Shown: positions 26,053 to 34,359 of the stretch, piece after piece | Numbering within the stretch: the stretch's first letter is position 1 | How the letters are laid out: every line of letters begins with the position of its first letter | Assembly: GCA_000230935.2 (NCBI GenBank) | Contig: AGIQ01000003.1 | Span: forward strand, 62,001 to 126,000 | Direction of reading: 5' to 3' | Source of the DNA: Mycolicibacterium rhodesiae JS60 | GTDB taxonomy: Bacteria; Actinomycetota; Actinomycetes; Mycobacteriales; Mycobacteriaceae | DNA: 64,000 nt | The notes under the pieces: generated by a model | What the model saw: only the letters and a program-made list of their open reading frames with translations | The model's database searches: none | Told to the model about the DNA's origin: nothing | Position numbers and translations under genes: made by a program

Positions 26053-26421
26053 GTGGTGGATTACTCTCTGAGGCAGTTGGTCGACGAGCGTGCCATCGAA
26101 CGCGCGCTGATCCTCTTCGCACGGGCAATGGATGATCGCGACTGGGCGACGATGGAACGCATCCTTGCCGACGATGCCGAGGGTGACTTCGGTACCGGGC
26201 GGGTGACGGGGCGCTCCGCTGTCATCAACCTGGTCCGCGGCTATCTGGACAACTGCGGAGTCAACGCCTCGAATGACCCAGCGACGCGGATGTACACCCT
26301 CGGCGACTACCGCGACGCCTGGCGGCGGTCGGCGGATGGATCCTGGTCCCTTGTCGAACGGGTGAAAATCAATCGCGGATTCGTCGGCACCCTCGAAGTG
26401 TTCGAAGAGAAGTCGCGCTGA
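26053..26421 (+). CDS. SnoaL/NTF2-like protein, probably shortened
   Basis: A 122-residue protein from GTG 26053 (the next codon is also GTG). The N-terminus (LRQLVDERAIERALILFARAMDDRDWATMERIL) and the C-terminal strand pair (YRDAWRRSADGSWSLVERVKINR) match the SnoaL-like domain common in mycobacterial steroid loci. The stretch between LVRGYLDNCG and LGDYRDAW, normally about 50 residues with two core strands, is only about 15 residues here. An in-frame internal deletion is likely, so the fold may not form. It is the last gene of the operon and ends 17 bp from a convergent gene. Confidence 0.6.
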   Translation: MVDYSLRQLVDERAIERALILFARAMDDRDWATMERILADDAEGDFGTGRVTGRSAVINLVRGYLDNCGVNASNDPATRMYTLGDYRDAWRRSADGSWSLVERVKINRGFVGTLEVFEEKSR

Positions 26422-26438
26422 ATCCCCACCACGCCAGC

Positions 26439-27341
26439 TCATTTCGATACTGTCACGTCCATCAGCGGAATGCGCTTCATGGCCGTCGCGCGCGGATCCG
26501 GCGCGGCGGCGGCTGCGGCGTGGTTTTCCTCCCCACGGGTATAGGTCCACACGCAGAAGGGTTCACCTTCCGCGAACGTGAAATCCTTGGGCGGCAGGTT
26601 GATTGCGAGCTTGCAGCCCGGGAAGAACGGTGCGGAGATGCGCTGTTCGAATGTGCAGTTCATCCACGCCCGCGCCGGCGGGTATAGGCCCTCGTCGGTG
26701 TACTTCTGCAGCACCTCGCAGCGGCGCATGTTCAGCACCACATGGTCCGGGTTGTAGACGATGTACTCACCGCCGTAACCCAGGGTGCCGTCGATGCTCA
26801 GGACCGCAAGCTTGAGGAAGTCCACGACGTGCACGGGATCGATCTTGAAGACCTTTGCCAGCTTGGGGTATTGGTAGTCGATGATCAGCTGGTACATGTC
26901 CGGGAGCCCGAGCCAGACCTCGTCCTCAGGGATGATCTTCGTCCACTGGTCGATGAAGTAGTTGTGCCCCTTGAGGTACTGGTCCCAGTACGTCTTGATG
27001 AGCCGGATCAATGCCGGCTTGGTCAAGTCCTCGGTCTGCACGTCGAACGGAATAGCCTGGTATTGCGCTTCTTTCCAATCCCAACCGGGAGGTGCAATAA
27101 ACCTGCCCATGGGCATGACCTGCCGCAGTCCTGCTCTCGACACCTCCGCCGCGATATCCATGGCCGCGTTGATGCCCACCTTCTCGGAGTAGATCTTCAC
27201 GTGGGCGTAGGGCATGAAGTTCAAGACGTCTTCGAACACTCTAGCCAACCCGACGAGGAAGTCGCGCGAGAAGTCCTCTATATTGCCGACCTTGCCCATG
27301 AAGTCATGGGTGTAGTCCTCATATTCCGTGGCGGTTGACAC
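26439..27341 (-). CDS. Unrecognised 300-residue protein divergent from a TetR gene
   Basis: I do not recognise a named family. The protein is soluble, without signal peptide or membrane segment. Helices dominate the first 200 residues (DFLVGLARVFEDVLNFMPYAHVKIYSEKVG, then IRLIKTYWDQYL). The last third has strands and spaced Cys residues (NMRRCEV, WMNCTFEQ, FFPGCKLAINLPP), a pattern loosely like the DUF6125-type Cys-containing proteins; this is only a visual resemblance. ATG at 27341 is used, with AGGAGG about 6-7 bp upstream. A perfect 11-bp inverted repeat (27369-27403) sits just upstream, between it and a TetR gene, so it is probably that regulator's main target. Confidence 0.75.
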   Translation of the reverse strand: MSTATEYEDYTHDFMGKVGNIEDFSRDFLVGLARVFEDVLNFMPYAHVKIYSEKVGINAAMDIAAEVSRAGLRQVMPMGRFIAPPGWDWKEAQYQAIPFDVQTEDLTKPALIRLIKTYWDQYLKGHNYFIDQWTKIIPEDEVWLGLPDMYQLIIDYQYPKLAKVFKIDPVHVVDFLKLAVLSIDGTLGYGGEYIVYNPDHVVLNMRRCEVLQKYTDEGLYPPARAWMNCTFEQRISAPFFPGCKLAINLPPKDFTFAEGEPFCVWTYTRGEENHAAAAAAPDPRATAMKRIPLMDVTVSK

Positions 27342-27368
27342 TCGATCCTCCTAAAAGCAGTCGACTGG

Positions 27369-27403
27369 TTGTCAGATTCAGTCTGTGTGTCAGAATCTGA
27401 CAA
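27369..27403. promoter_or_regulatory. Perfect 11-bp inverted repeat, likely TetR operator
   Basis: TTGTCAGATTC and GAATCTGACAA form perfect arms separated by 13 bp. The element ends about 100 bp before the TetR start and begins 28 bp before the start of the divergent 26439-27341 gene, so it can cover both promoters. Confidence 0.7.
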
Positions 27404-27501
27404 TCACGCTAGCGTTGACGGCAACCGGCTCTCTGCTCGATTCCCGATCAGCGGGAGAGCGACTTAGCATGAAGATGCTTGTCAGAGAAGGGGACGACAG
27501 C

Positions 27502-28122
27502 ATGGCAGTGACCGGTAAACCGGCCACCCTGACCGAGCGGCGCGCCGAGGAATTGCGGCTCGAAGTCGCCGTGGCGGCCCGGGAGATTTTCCTTGCCGAC
27601 GGGTCCTTCTCCGCCACCGTCGAGCGAATCTGTGAGGCCGTCGGGATAGCGCCTCGGACGTTTCACCGCCACTTCCCGGTCAAGGAAGACGTCGTCCTAC
27701 CACTGTTCGGCAAGTTCGGCAGTTTGAGCCTTGACGTGCTGGCCGAGGCGAAATCAGACAGTGACCCCGTCGACGTACTGGTGCAGGCATTCGGCAGCGA
27801 AGTCCCCAAGCGCGGCCAATTCGAGGTCGACCGGGCATTCATGGCGCTGGTGCTGAGCGACCCACAATATCGGTTGCGTTGGCTGGACTGGGGTCAAGGC
27901 CTCGTCGGGCCCATCACCGACTTCCTCGAGGCTCGCTTCGACCTGGGAACCGACTCGTTCTCACGAGAGTTGCCGGCCCAGTTGGTGATTCAGGCATGCA
28001 GACATGCATACGCGCACTGGGTCGAACACGGCGATTTCACCAGCCTGCAATCCGCATTGAGGATCGCGATGGAGATGATCGTCGGATCGCTTCACTCAAA
28101 GAGTGTCGTCGACCACGGATAG
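27502..28122 (+). CDS. TetR-family transcriptional regulator
   Basis: A 206-residue repressor. The N-terminal helix-turn-helix is typical: REIFLADGSFSATVERICEAVGIAPRTFHRHFPVKEDVV. The C-terminal ligand domain is helical and unassigned. The frame is open up to 27385, inside the palindromic operator, and ATGs at 27469 and 27475 are possible. ATG at 27502 is preferred because AGAAGGGG lies about 8 bp upstream and the domain begins shortly after it. The last 27 bp overlap the convergent small Cys-protein gene. It probably represses its own gene and the divergent one through the 27369-27403 repeat. Confidence 0.9.
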   Translation: MAVTGKPATLTERRAEELRLEVAVAAREIFLADGSFSATVERICEAVGIAPRTFHRHFPVKEDVVLPLFGKFGSLSLDVLAEAKSDSDPVDVLVQAFGSEVPKRGQFEVDRAFMALVLSDPQYRLRWLDWGQGLVGPITDFLEARFDLGTDSFSRELPAQLVIQACRHAYAHWVEHGDFTSLQSALRIAMEMIVGSLHSKSVVDHG

Positions 28123-28377
28123 GGTCCCCACCCGCACCGCATCCATGATGGAATCGCGCAGCGCCGAACAGGCCAAGAACAGACCGCGGCCGCTGCTGAT
28201 GGCCAACTGCCCTGCCGTGCAACGCTCTTCGCACCGCTCCAAAGCGGAACCGGTCCACTGCACACTGGTCTGATTCCAGCTGCTTTTTCGGACCTGCACC
28301 CCGGCGCCACAACGCGCACAGGTCACCGGGACCATCGGCGCGTCGTCGAGCCGAATGTCTGGACGGACCGCCATCAT
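28096..28377 (-). CDS. Small Cys-containing protein coupled to kshA
   Basis: A 93-residue protein. It begins MMAVRPDIRLDDAPMVPVTCARCGAGV, with a Cys-x2-Cys knuckle, then RKSSWNQTSVQW, then ERCEERC and a later FLACSALRDSI. The five to six Cys residues suggest a zinc or iron site, but no named family was assigned. ATG at 28377 overlaps the kshA stop by 4 bp (ATGA), so the two are translationally coupled. I recall similar small proteins next to other actinobacterial Rieske steroid oxygenases, which would make it an accessory factor; this needs a homology search. Its 3' end overlaps the convergent TetR gene by 27 bp. Confidence 0.78.
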   Translation of the reverse strand: MMAVRPDIRLDDAPMVPVTCARCGAGVQVRKSSWNQTSVQWTGSALERCEERCTAGQLAISSGRGLFLACSALRDSIMDAVRVGTLSVVDDTL

Positions 28378-29522
28378 CCCGCCACTGACCCGGATGGCGC
28401 TTTCTGGGTGGCCAGGTTGGCTTCCACTTCCTTCATCCACGCCGCGGTGGGCTGGGTGGTGTCGAGCTCGAATTCGAAGCGGTCCACCATATCTGGCGTG
28501 ACGTCGGCGACGTCGACATAGAACTGCTCGTACCACCGGCGCAGCTGGTACACCGGCCCGTCCTCTTCCACCAGCAGTGGATTGTCGATCCGGGTCTTGT
28601 TGCGCCAGATCTCGACGTCCTGCTCGAAGCCCATTTTCACGAAGTCCCCGAGACCGATCGCCGTCTGCATGGCAAGGTCGTCAGGCAGCTCCGCCGACTT
28701 CTTGACGATGATTCCGTATTGCAGGACAAAGGAATTGGCGTCGATGGGATAGTGGCAGTTGATCAGGACGGTGTGGTGGTCGACGTCGGTGTAGTGGTAG
28801 GTCAAATCGTCGATCATGAACGACGGGCCGTGGTAGGACGCGACCGACGTCGTTCCCAGCATCTGTGTCTCGCCGGGCTCCCCGATATCGGGACGGCCTG
28901 CGCTGTTCATGTACTGCGTCGCGACGTGGCCCTCGAAGATGTTTTTGAAGTGGGTGGGCAGCGATCCGTGGATATAGAAGAAGTGCGCCATATCCACGAC
29001 GTTGTCGATGATTTCCCGGCAGTTGGTGTGCACAACGGTGGTGTACCAGTGCCAATCGGTCCAGTCGTCGCTGCCGGCGCCCTCGATGCGGGGAATGGTC
29101 ACCTCCGCCGGCGGCGCCTTGCGTTCCGGGTCATTCCAGACGAACAGCATCCCGTCCTGCTGCAGGGTCGGCCAGGACGCGGTGCGGGCCAACCGCGGAG
29201 TGCGCTTGCTGTACGGCACCAATTTGCATTTGCCGTCCCCGCCCCACCGCCAGTCGTGGAACGGGCAGGCGATCTCGTTGCCCTTCACCGTGCCCTGCGA
29301 CAAGTCGCCGCCCATGTGGCGGCAGTACCCGTCGAGGACATTGATCGCGCCGTCGCCGCTGCGGAACACCACCAGCCTCTGGCCGAAAGCGTTGACCTGA
29401 TGCGGCGTCCCGTCGTTGAAGTCGCGGACCAGGCCCAGGCAGTGCCATCCCCGGGCAAAACGGGTGGGCACCGATCCTGCCTCGATCAACCGAACATCGT
29501 CGGCCTCGGAATGCGTCGTCAT
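28374..29522 (-). CDS. kshA: 3-ketosteroid 9-alpha-hydroxylase oxygenase component (Rieske, KshA)
   Basis: A 382-residue Rieske non-heme iron oxygenase, close to the 386 residues usual for KshA. The Rieske cluster ligands are Cys67/His69 (CRHMGG) and Cys86/His89 (CPFHDWRW). The mononuclear iron site is in IIDNVVDMAHFFYIHG, with His180 and His185, and an Asp in FEQDVEIW. KshA hydroxylates C9 of 3-ketosteroids; with KstD activity this opens ring B. Electrons come from KshB, which is not in the window; the ferredoxin at 10013 is a possible but unproven partner. It starts at ATG, divergent from kstD across 140 bp. Several kshA paralogues are common per genome, so the steroid preference is open. 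Confidence 0.92.
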   Translation of the reverse strand: MTTHSEADDVRLIEAGSVPTRFARGWHCLGLVRDFNDGTPHQVNAFGQRLVVFRSGDGAINVLDGYCRHMGGDLSQGTVKGNEIACPFHDWRWGGDGKCKLVPYSKRTPRLARTASWPTLQQDGMLFVWNDPERKAPPAEVTIPRIEGAGSDDWTDWHWYTTVVHTNCREIIDNVVDMAHFFYIHGSLPTHFKNIFEGHVATQYMNSAGRPDIGEPGETQMLGTTSVASYHGPSFMIDDLTYHYTDVDHHTVLINCHYPIDANSFVLQYGIIVKKSAELPDDLAMQTAIGLGDFVKMGFEQDVEIWRNKTRIDNPLLVEEDGPVYQLRRWYEQFYVDVADVTPDMVDRFEFELDTTQPTAAWMKEVEANLATQKAPSGSVAG

Positions 29523-29662
29523 CTTGCGTCCGTCCTTCGATCGATGAATTCGCGGGCTGATGTCACCATTGAACTTCGCAGAAATGCCGCCCGGAGGTCT
29601 GCGTTCCGCTCAAAGGGAGGCGGGATTCAAAAATCGCCGCTGCCGCCCTATCGTCACTGGTT

Positions 29663-31369
29663 GTGACCGCTACCAGCCACAACACCGTCCCGACCGGACT
29701 GGCCATCGCCGACACCGAGGTCGATCTCCTCGTGGTCGGGTCCGGCACGGGGCTCGCCGCCGCGCTGGCCGGCCACGAGCAGGGATTGTCGGTGCTGGTC
29801 GTTGAAAAGTCGTCGTACGTGGGCGGTTCGACGGCCCGGTCCGGCGGCGCCCTGTGGTTGCCGTCCAGCCGCGTGATCGAGGAATGCGGCGGTGTCGACT
29901 CCGCGGCTCGGGCTCAGACCTATCTCGACGCTGTCGTCGCCGGCTCGGCGCCACGCGAGCGGTCAGCGGCGTTTCTCAAGCGGCTGCCCGCGACGATCGA
30001 CATGCTGCGCCGCACGACACCGATGAAGCTGTTCTGGGCCAAGGAGTACTCCGACTACCACCCGGAGGCTCCCGGCGGCTCGGCCGCCGGGCGGACCTGT
30101 GAATGCCGCCCGCTCGACACCGCCAGGCTGGGCGAGCACCTGCCCGATCTGCGCCCCGGCGTGATGGAGGCCAACATCCCGATGCCGACCACCGGGGCGG
30201 ACTACCGCTGGATGAACCTCATGAGCCGGGTGCCTCGCAAAGGACTTCCCACCATCGTCAAGCGACTCGCGCAGGGGGTCGGTGGCCTTGCGCTCGGTAG
30301 GCGTTACGCGGCCGGAGGACAAGCCCTGGCCGCCGGATTGTTCGAAGGCGCTATCCGGGCCGGCATCCCGATCTGGCTCGACACCGCATTGACCGATCTG
30401 GTGACCGACGGCGCCGACGTCAGCGGGGCGGTCGTGGCACACGGGGGAAAGACCGTCACCATCACCGCGCGCCGCGGCGTCGTGCTCGCGGCCGGCGGTT
30501 TCGACCACAACATGGACATGCGGTGGAAGTTTCAATCCGAAAGCCTCGGCAACAATTTCAGCCTGGGCGCGGAGTCCAACACCGGCGACGCGATCCGAAT
30601 CGCTGCGGACATCGGAGCTGACACCGCCCTCATGGACCAATCGTGGTGGTTCCCTGCTGTCGCGCCGCTACCCGGTGGGGCCCCTGCGGTGATGCTCGCC
30701 GAGCGGTCGCTGCCCGGGTCGTTCATCGTCGACCAGAACGGGCACCGGTTCGCCAACGAATCCTCCGACTACATGAGCTTCGGGCAGCGCATTCTGGCGT
30801 TGCAGGCGGCCGGGACACCGGTGGACGACATGTGGATCGTCTTCGATCAGCGTTACCGCAACAGCTACGTCTTTGCGGCCGAACTGTTTCCGCGGATGCC
30901 GATTCCCCAGCGTTGGTATGAGGCCGGAATCGCGGTCAAGGCAAACGATTTCACGTCGCTGGCCGCGAAGATGAACGTTCCCGCCGATCGATTGCACGCG
31001 ACGGTGTCCCGCTTCAACGAACATGCGTTCGCCGGTGAGGACCCGGATTTCGAACGCGGCCGAAGCGCATACGACCGCTACTACGGTGATCCCACCGTCA
31101 CGCCCAACCCGAACTTGCGGCCGCTGACCAAAGGGCCGTTCTACGCGGTGAAGATGGTGTTGAGTGATCTCGGAACGTGCGGCGGCCTGCGTGCCGACGA
31201 GCACGCCCGCGTTCTGCGTGAAGACGGAACCGTCATCAAAGGGCTGTACGCCATCGGCAACACCGCCGCCAACGCGTTTGGAAACACCTATCCCGGCGCC
31301 GGCGCGACGATCGCCCAGGGCTTGGTCTTCGGCTATATCGCCGCGCTTGATGCGGCGGCACGGACCTAA
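29663..31369 (+). CDS. kstD: 3-ketosteroid delta1-dehydrogenase-type flavoprotein
   Basis: A 568-residue FAD protein. The dinucleotide motif is GSGTG with VEKSSYVGGSTARSGGALW, where STA(R)SGG is the KstD/flavocytochrome signature. A Tyr-bearing segment YSDYHPEAPGGSAAGR precedes the catalytic domain. The C-terminal NTYPGAGATI carries the Tyr and Gly expected at the active site of delta1-dehydrogenases (Tyr487/Gly491 in the Rhodococcus enzyme). It desaturates C1-C2 of the A ring using FAD. GTG at 29663 is the start used; no ATG lies close by in frame. It diverges from kshA, a classic pairing for 9,10-seco formation. The last 4 bp overlap the convergent PadR gene. Confidence 0.87.
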   Translation: MTATSHNTVPTGLAIADTEVDLLVVGSGTGLAAALAGHEQGLSVLVVEKSSYVGGSTARSGGALWLPSSRVIEECGGVDSAARAQTYLDAVVAGSAPRERSAAFLKRLPATIDMLRRTTPMKLFWAKEYSDYHPEAPGGSAAGRTCECRPLDTARLGEHLPDLRPGVMEANIPMPTTGADYRWMNLMSRVPRKGLPTIVKRLAQGVGGLALGRRYAAGGQALAAGLFEGAIRAGIPIWLDTALTDLVTDGADVSGAVVAHGGKTVTITARRGVVLAAGGFDHNMDMRWKFQSESLGNNFSLGAESNTGDAIRIAADIGADTALMDQSWWFPAVAPLPGGAPAVMLAERSLPGSFIVDQNGHRFANESSDYMSFGQRILALQAAGTPVDDMWIVFDQRYRNSYVFAAELFPRMPIPQRWYEAGIAVKANDFTSLAAKMNVPADRLHATVSRFNEHAFAGEDPDFERGRSAYDRYYGDPTVTPNPNLRPLTKGPFYAVKMVLSDLGTCGGLRADEHARVLREDGTVIKGLYAIGNTAANAFGNTYPGAGATIAQGLVFGYIAALDAAART

Positions 31370-32028
31370 CCGTCTTCGGCGTCGGCTCTGCGCTCGATCT
31401 CGTACCAGTAAGCCGGATCCGGCCACGGAATCTTGCCGCCCTCACCGACTTTCGGAAAGTTGGCCTCCGCTTCGTCGAGATCTTTGATCAATTTCAGCGT
31501 CAGTTCCCGCTCGGATGAGTAGTAGCGGTCGGCCCAGTCCAGCGCGATCTTGGCGTACGCCCAGGACGGATCCGCCGCGGCCCATTTTGCTTCCTTCGCC
31601 GCGTCGCGTTGCATGTCGTCGATGTAGGCGATGTGGTCCTGCAGCATCTGCTTGAGCGAGGCGGGATCGGTCAAATGCCCCAGCGTCACTCGCAGAATCG
31701 CCGGGTGCTTGAGCGAGGGCGGTTCCACCGGAGCTTCGCGCGCCCACCGCGTCACCGCGTCCATGCCGGAGGAGGTGATCTTGTACAGACGACGGTTGCG
31801 CGGACCGTCGCCGTCCACTCGTGAGGTGAGTAGACCCAACTTCTCGAGCTTCTTGAGCTCGGAGTAGATCTGACTGAACGCCGGGCTGCCGTAGTAGTAG
31901 CGCATGCTCCAGTCGATCCACTTGCGGATGTCATAACCGGACAGTTCGGTCTCATACGACAGCATCCCGAGCAGCGCCCACGCGGTCGCGGACAGCGACG
32001 GCTGGGCGGCAGACTCGGGTTCAGACAC
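31366..32028 (-). CDS. PadR-family transcriptional regulator
   Basis: A 220-residue regulator. The winged helix is at about residues 15-95 (LSATAWALLGMLSYETELSGYDIRKWI, then FSQIYSELKKLEKLGLLTSR and the wing RRLYKIT). The C-terminal helical dimerisation region follows. This is the longer PadR type (s1-like) with a Vir-like C-terminal domain. ATG at 32028. It lies between the kstD gene (4-bp convergent overlap) and the divergent thioesterase gene, so likely targets are the 32029-32119 promoter region and the kstD-like gene beyond. No clear palindrome was found there. Confidence 0.9.
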   Translation of the reverse strand: MSEPESAAQPSLSATAWALLGMLSYETELSGYDIRKWIDWSMRYYYGSPAFSQIYSELKKLEKLGLLTSRVDGDGPRNRRLYKITSSGMDAVTRWAREAPVEPPSLKHPAILRVTLGHLTDPASLKQMLQDHIAYIDDMQRDAAKEAKWAAADPSWAYAKIALDWADRYYSSERELTLKLIKDLDEAEANFPKVGEGGKIPWPDPAYWYEIERRADAEDG

Positions 32029-32119
32029 GGTATAAGGGTATCAACCCAGGTCACGGGCTCATGCGTACCAACCGCTGGGCGGGATGTCGCATTGCGCGAC
32101 TAGGGCGATCGGCCGAAAG

Positions 32120-32722
32120 ATGAGCGAGGTGTCCTCACCGCAGGAGAATGACGCGCCGGAGGCCCTCCTCGCATCGCTGACCGAGTCCGTTCGTCGGCTC
32201 GTCGAGGTGACCATCCGCAGTCAGGCCAGCGTCGACAGCATCGCCTCCGCGCAGGCCAAGATCGATGAAGCGGCCGACGAGCTCAGCCGGGATCTGATGC
32301 CCGGATCTTTCGGCGTCCAGGCGACGCCGGATGGGCGACCCCTGGCATGGGGCAATGCGGTCATCGGATTGCGCAACGCGTTGGCTCCCCCGCTCACCCT
32401 TCACCAGGAACCCGACGGCAGTGTGTGGGCGGACGCGACCCTGGGTGCGGCCTACGAGGGGCCACCTGGACACGTGCACGGCGGAATCTGCGCGCTCCTT
32501 CTCGACCACGTTCTCGGCGCCACCGCGCACAAACCGGGCCGGCCCGCGGCCACCGGAACGCTCACGCTGCGCTACGAATTGGGCACGCGTCTCGGACCCG
32601 TGCGGGCCGAAGCCCACGTCGACCGAGTTGAGGGAGTAAAGACCTACGCCGTCGGTCACCTGTCAACCCCGGACGGCGTCACGGTGCGCGCCGAGGGGGT
32701 GTTCATCCACCCGCGCAACTGA
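32120..32722 (+). CDS. Hotdog-fold thioesterase (PaaI/THEM4-like)
   Basis: A 200-residue protein with an N-terminal helical region rich in Glu/Ala and a hotdog domain. GPPGHVHGGICALLLDHVLG carries the HGG turn and the central helix with its acidic residue, then TGTLTLRYELGTRLG and VKTYAVGHL complete the strands. Members hydrolyse acyl-CoA thioesters. ATG at 32120 is preferred over 32084; neither has a good ribosome site. It is followed after 74 bp by a KstD-like gene on the same strand. It could release CoA from stalled steroid intermediates (inference). Confidence 0.82.
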   Translation: MSEVSSPQENDAPEALLASLTESVRRLVEVTIRSQASVDSIASAQAKIDEAADELSRDLMPGSFGVQATPDGRPLAWGNAVIGLRNALAPPLTLHQEPDGSVWADATLGAAYEGPPGHVHGGICALLLDHVLGATAHKPGRPAATGTLTLRYELGTRLGPVRAEAHVDRVEGVKTYAVGHLSTPDGVTVRAEGVFIHPRN

Positions 32723-32796
32723 ATCCGTCACTCACCGGGAGTCGTTGTTGCTTCGCACCGCATCACCGATCACAGTGGGTGCGACAAAGGAGGCCG

Positions 32797-34359
32797 ATGA
32801 GCGCGCAGGACACCTCATTCGACGAGACCGTTGACGTCATCGTGGCCGGTTCCGGCGGGGGCATCACGGGCGCGTACACCGCCGCCCGAGAAGGTCTGTC
32901 GGTGGCGCTGGTGGAGTCGACCGACTTCTTCGGCGGGACAACCGCCTATTCGGGTGGCGGCGGCATGTGGTTCCCCTGTAATCCGGTGCTGCGACGAGCG
33001 GGCAGCGATGACACGATCGAAAAGGCGTTCAATTACTTTCACGCCGTCATCGGCGATCGCACCCCGCGAGAGCTACAGGAGACCTACATCCGCCGCGGCC
33101 CCGGCCTGATCGAATACCTGGAAGCCGACGCCGAGAACTTCATGTTCTCCGTGCTGCCGTGGCCTGACTATTACGGCACGGCCCCCGACTCCCGTGGCGA
33201 CGGGATGCGCCACATCGTGGCCAATCCGATCCGCGGCGAGAAGCTCGGCCCCTATGCGGGTTTCGTGCGCGGGCCGCTCGACCACGACCGCCTCGGTGCG
33301 CCGGCACCGGACAAACTCTTCGGCGGGCGGGCGCTGATCGGCAGGTTCCTTGCCGCCCTGGCCGGTTACCCGAACGCCTCGCTGTACCGCAATGCGCAGC
33401 TGACCGAGCTCGTCACCGAGAACGGTCGCGTGGTGGGTGCCGTCGTGCAGCGCGACGGCAAACCGGTGCGGATCGGCGCCCGGCGCGGAGTGCTGTTGGC
33501 GGCAGGCGGATTCGAGCACAACGCCACGCTGCGGCAGACCTACGGCGTCCCGGGCGACGCGAAAGACAGTATGGGCGGACCGGGCAGCACGGGCGCGGCG
33601 CTGGAGGCGGGGATCCGCGCGGGAGCCGCCACCGACCTGATGGACCAGGCGTGGTGGTCGCCGGGCTTGACCCATCCCGACGGCCGCTCCGCATTCGCGC
33701 TGTGGTTCACCGGGGGCATCTTCGTCAATCAGGCCGGCGAGCGGTTCGTCAACGAGTCCGCGGCGTACGACCGGATCGGCCGCGAGATCATCGCCGAGAT
33801 GCAGGCCGGCCGCCTCGACGTCCCGTTCTGGATGGTCTACGACAACCGCGACGGCGAGGTCCCGCCGGTCAAGGCGACCAACGTCTCGATGGTGGACACC
33901 GAGAAGTACCGCGCCGCCGGATTATGGCGCAGCGCAGGCACTCTGGCGGAGCTGGCCGAGCTCATCGGGGTGCCCGCCGACACGCTGGAACAGACGGTCG
34001 CCCGCTACAATGCGATGGTCGCGGCCGGCGCCGACACCGACTTCGGGCGCGGTGACGAGGCATACGACCGGGCCTTCTCCGGCGGCGAATCACCCATGGT
34101 GCCGATCGACACGCCGCCCTTCCATGCCGCGGCCTTCGGCCTGTCCGACCTTGGCACCAAGGGTGGTCTGCGCACCGACGCACGAGCCCGAGTTCTCGAC
34201 GAATCCGGGCAGCCGATCCCGGGCCTCTACGCGGCGGGCAACACGATGGCAGCGGTCAGCGGAACGACATACCCCGGTGGTGGGAACCCGATCGGCGCGT
34301 CGATGTTGTTCAGCCATCTCGCCGCCCTCGACATGGCCGGTGACCTCAGGTCTGCTTGA
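32797..34359 (+). CDS. KstD-like FAD-dependent dehydrogenase
   Basis: A 520-residue paralogue family member of the 29663 protein. The N-terminus reads VIVAGSGGGITGAYTAAREG, then ESTDFFGGTTAYSGGGGMWFP. The C-terminus reads GLYAAGNTMAAVSGTTYPGGGNPIG, with Tyr and Gly in the positions expected for delta1- or related ketosteroid dehydrogenases. ATG at 32797 is chosen because AAAGGAGG (32786-32793) lies just upstream, although the 3-bp spacing is short; a GTG six codons earlier would sit before the ribosome site. Its end overlaps the convergent secreted-protein gene by 14 bp. Substrate position (delta1 or delta4) cannot be assigned. Confidence 0.87.
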   Translation: MSAQDTSFDETVDVIVAGSGGGITGAYTAAREGLSVALVESTDFFGGTTAYSGGGGMWFPCNPVLRRAGSDDTIEKAFNYFHAVIGDRTPRELQETYIRRGPGLIEYLEADAENFMFSVLPWPDYYGTAPDSRGDGMRHIVANPIRGEKLGPYAGFVRGPLDHDRLGAPAPDKLFGGRALIGRFLAALAGYPNASLYRNAQLTELVTENGRVVGAVVQRDGKPVRIGARRGVLLAAGGFEHNATLRQTYGVPGDAKDSMGGPGSTGAALEAGIRAGAATDLMDQAWWSPGLTHPDGRSAFALWFTGGIFVNQAGERFVNESAAYDRIGREIIAEMQAGRLDVPFWMVYDNRDGEVPPVKATNVSMVDTEKYRAAGLWRSAGTLAELAELIGVPADTLEQTVARYNAMVAAGADTDFGRGDEAYDRAFSGGESPMVPIDTPPFHAAAFGLSDLGTKGGLRTDARARVLDESGQPIPGLYAAGNTMAAVSGTTYPGGGNPIGASMLFSHLAALDMAGDLRSA

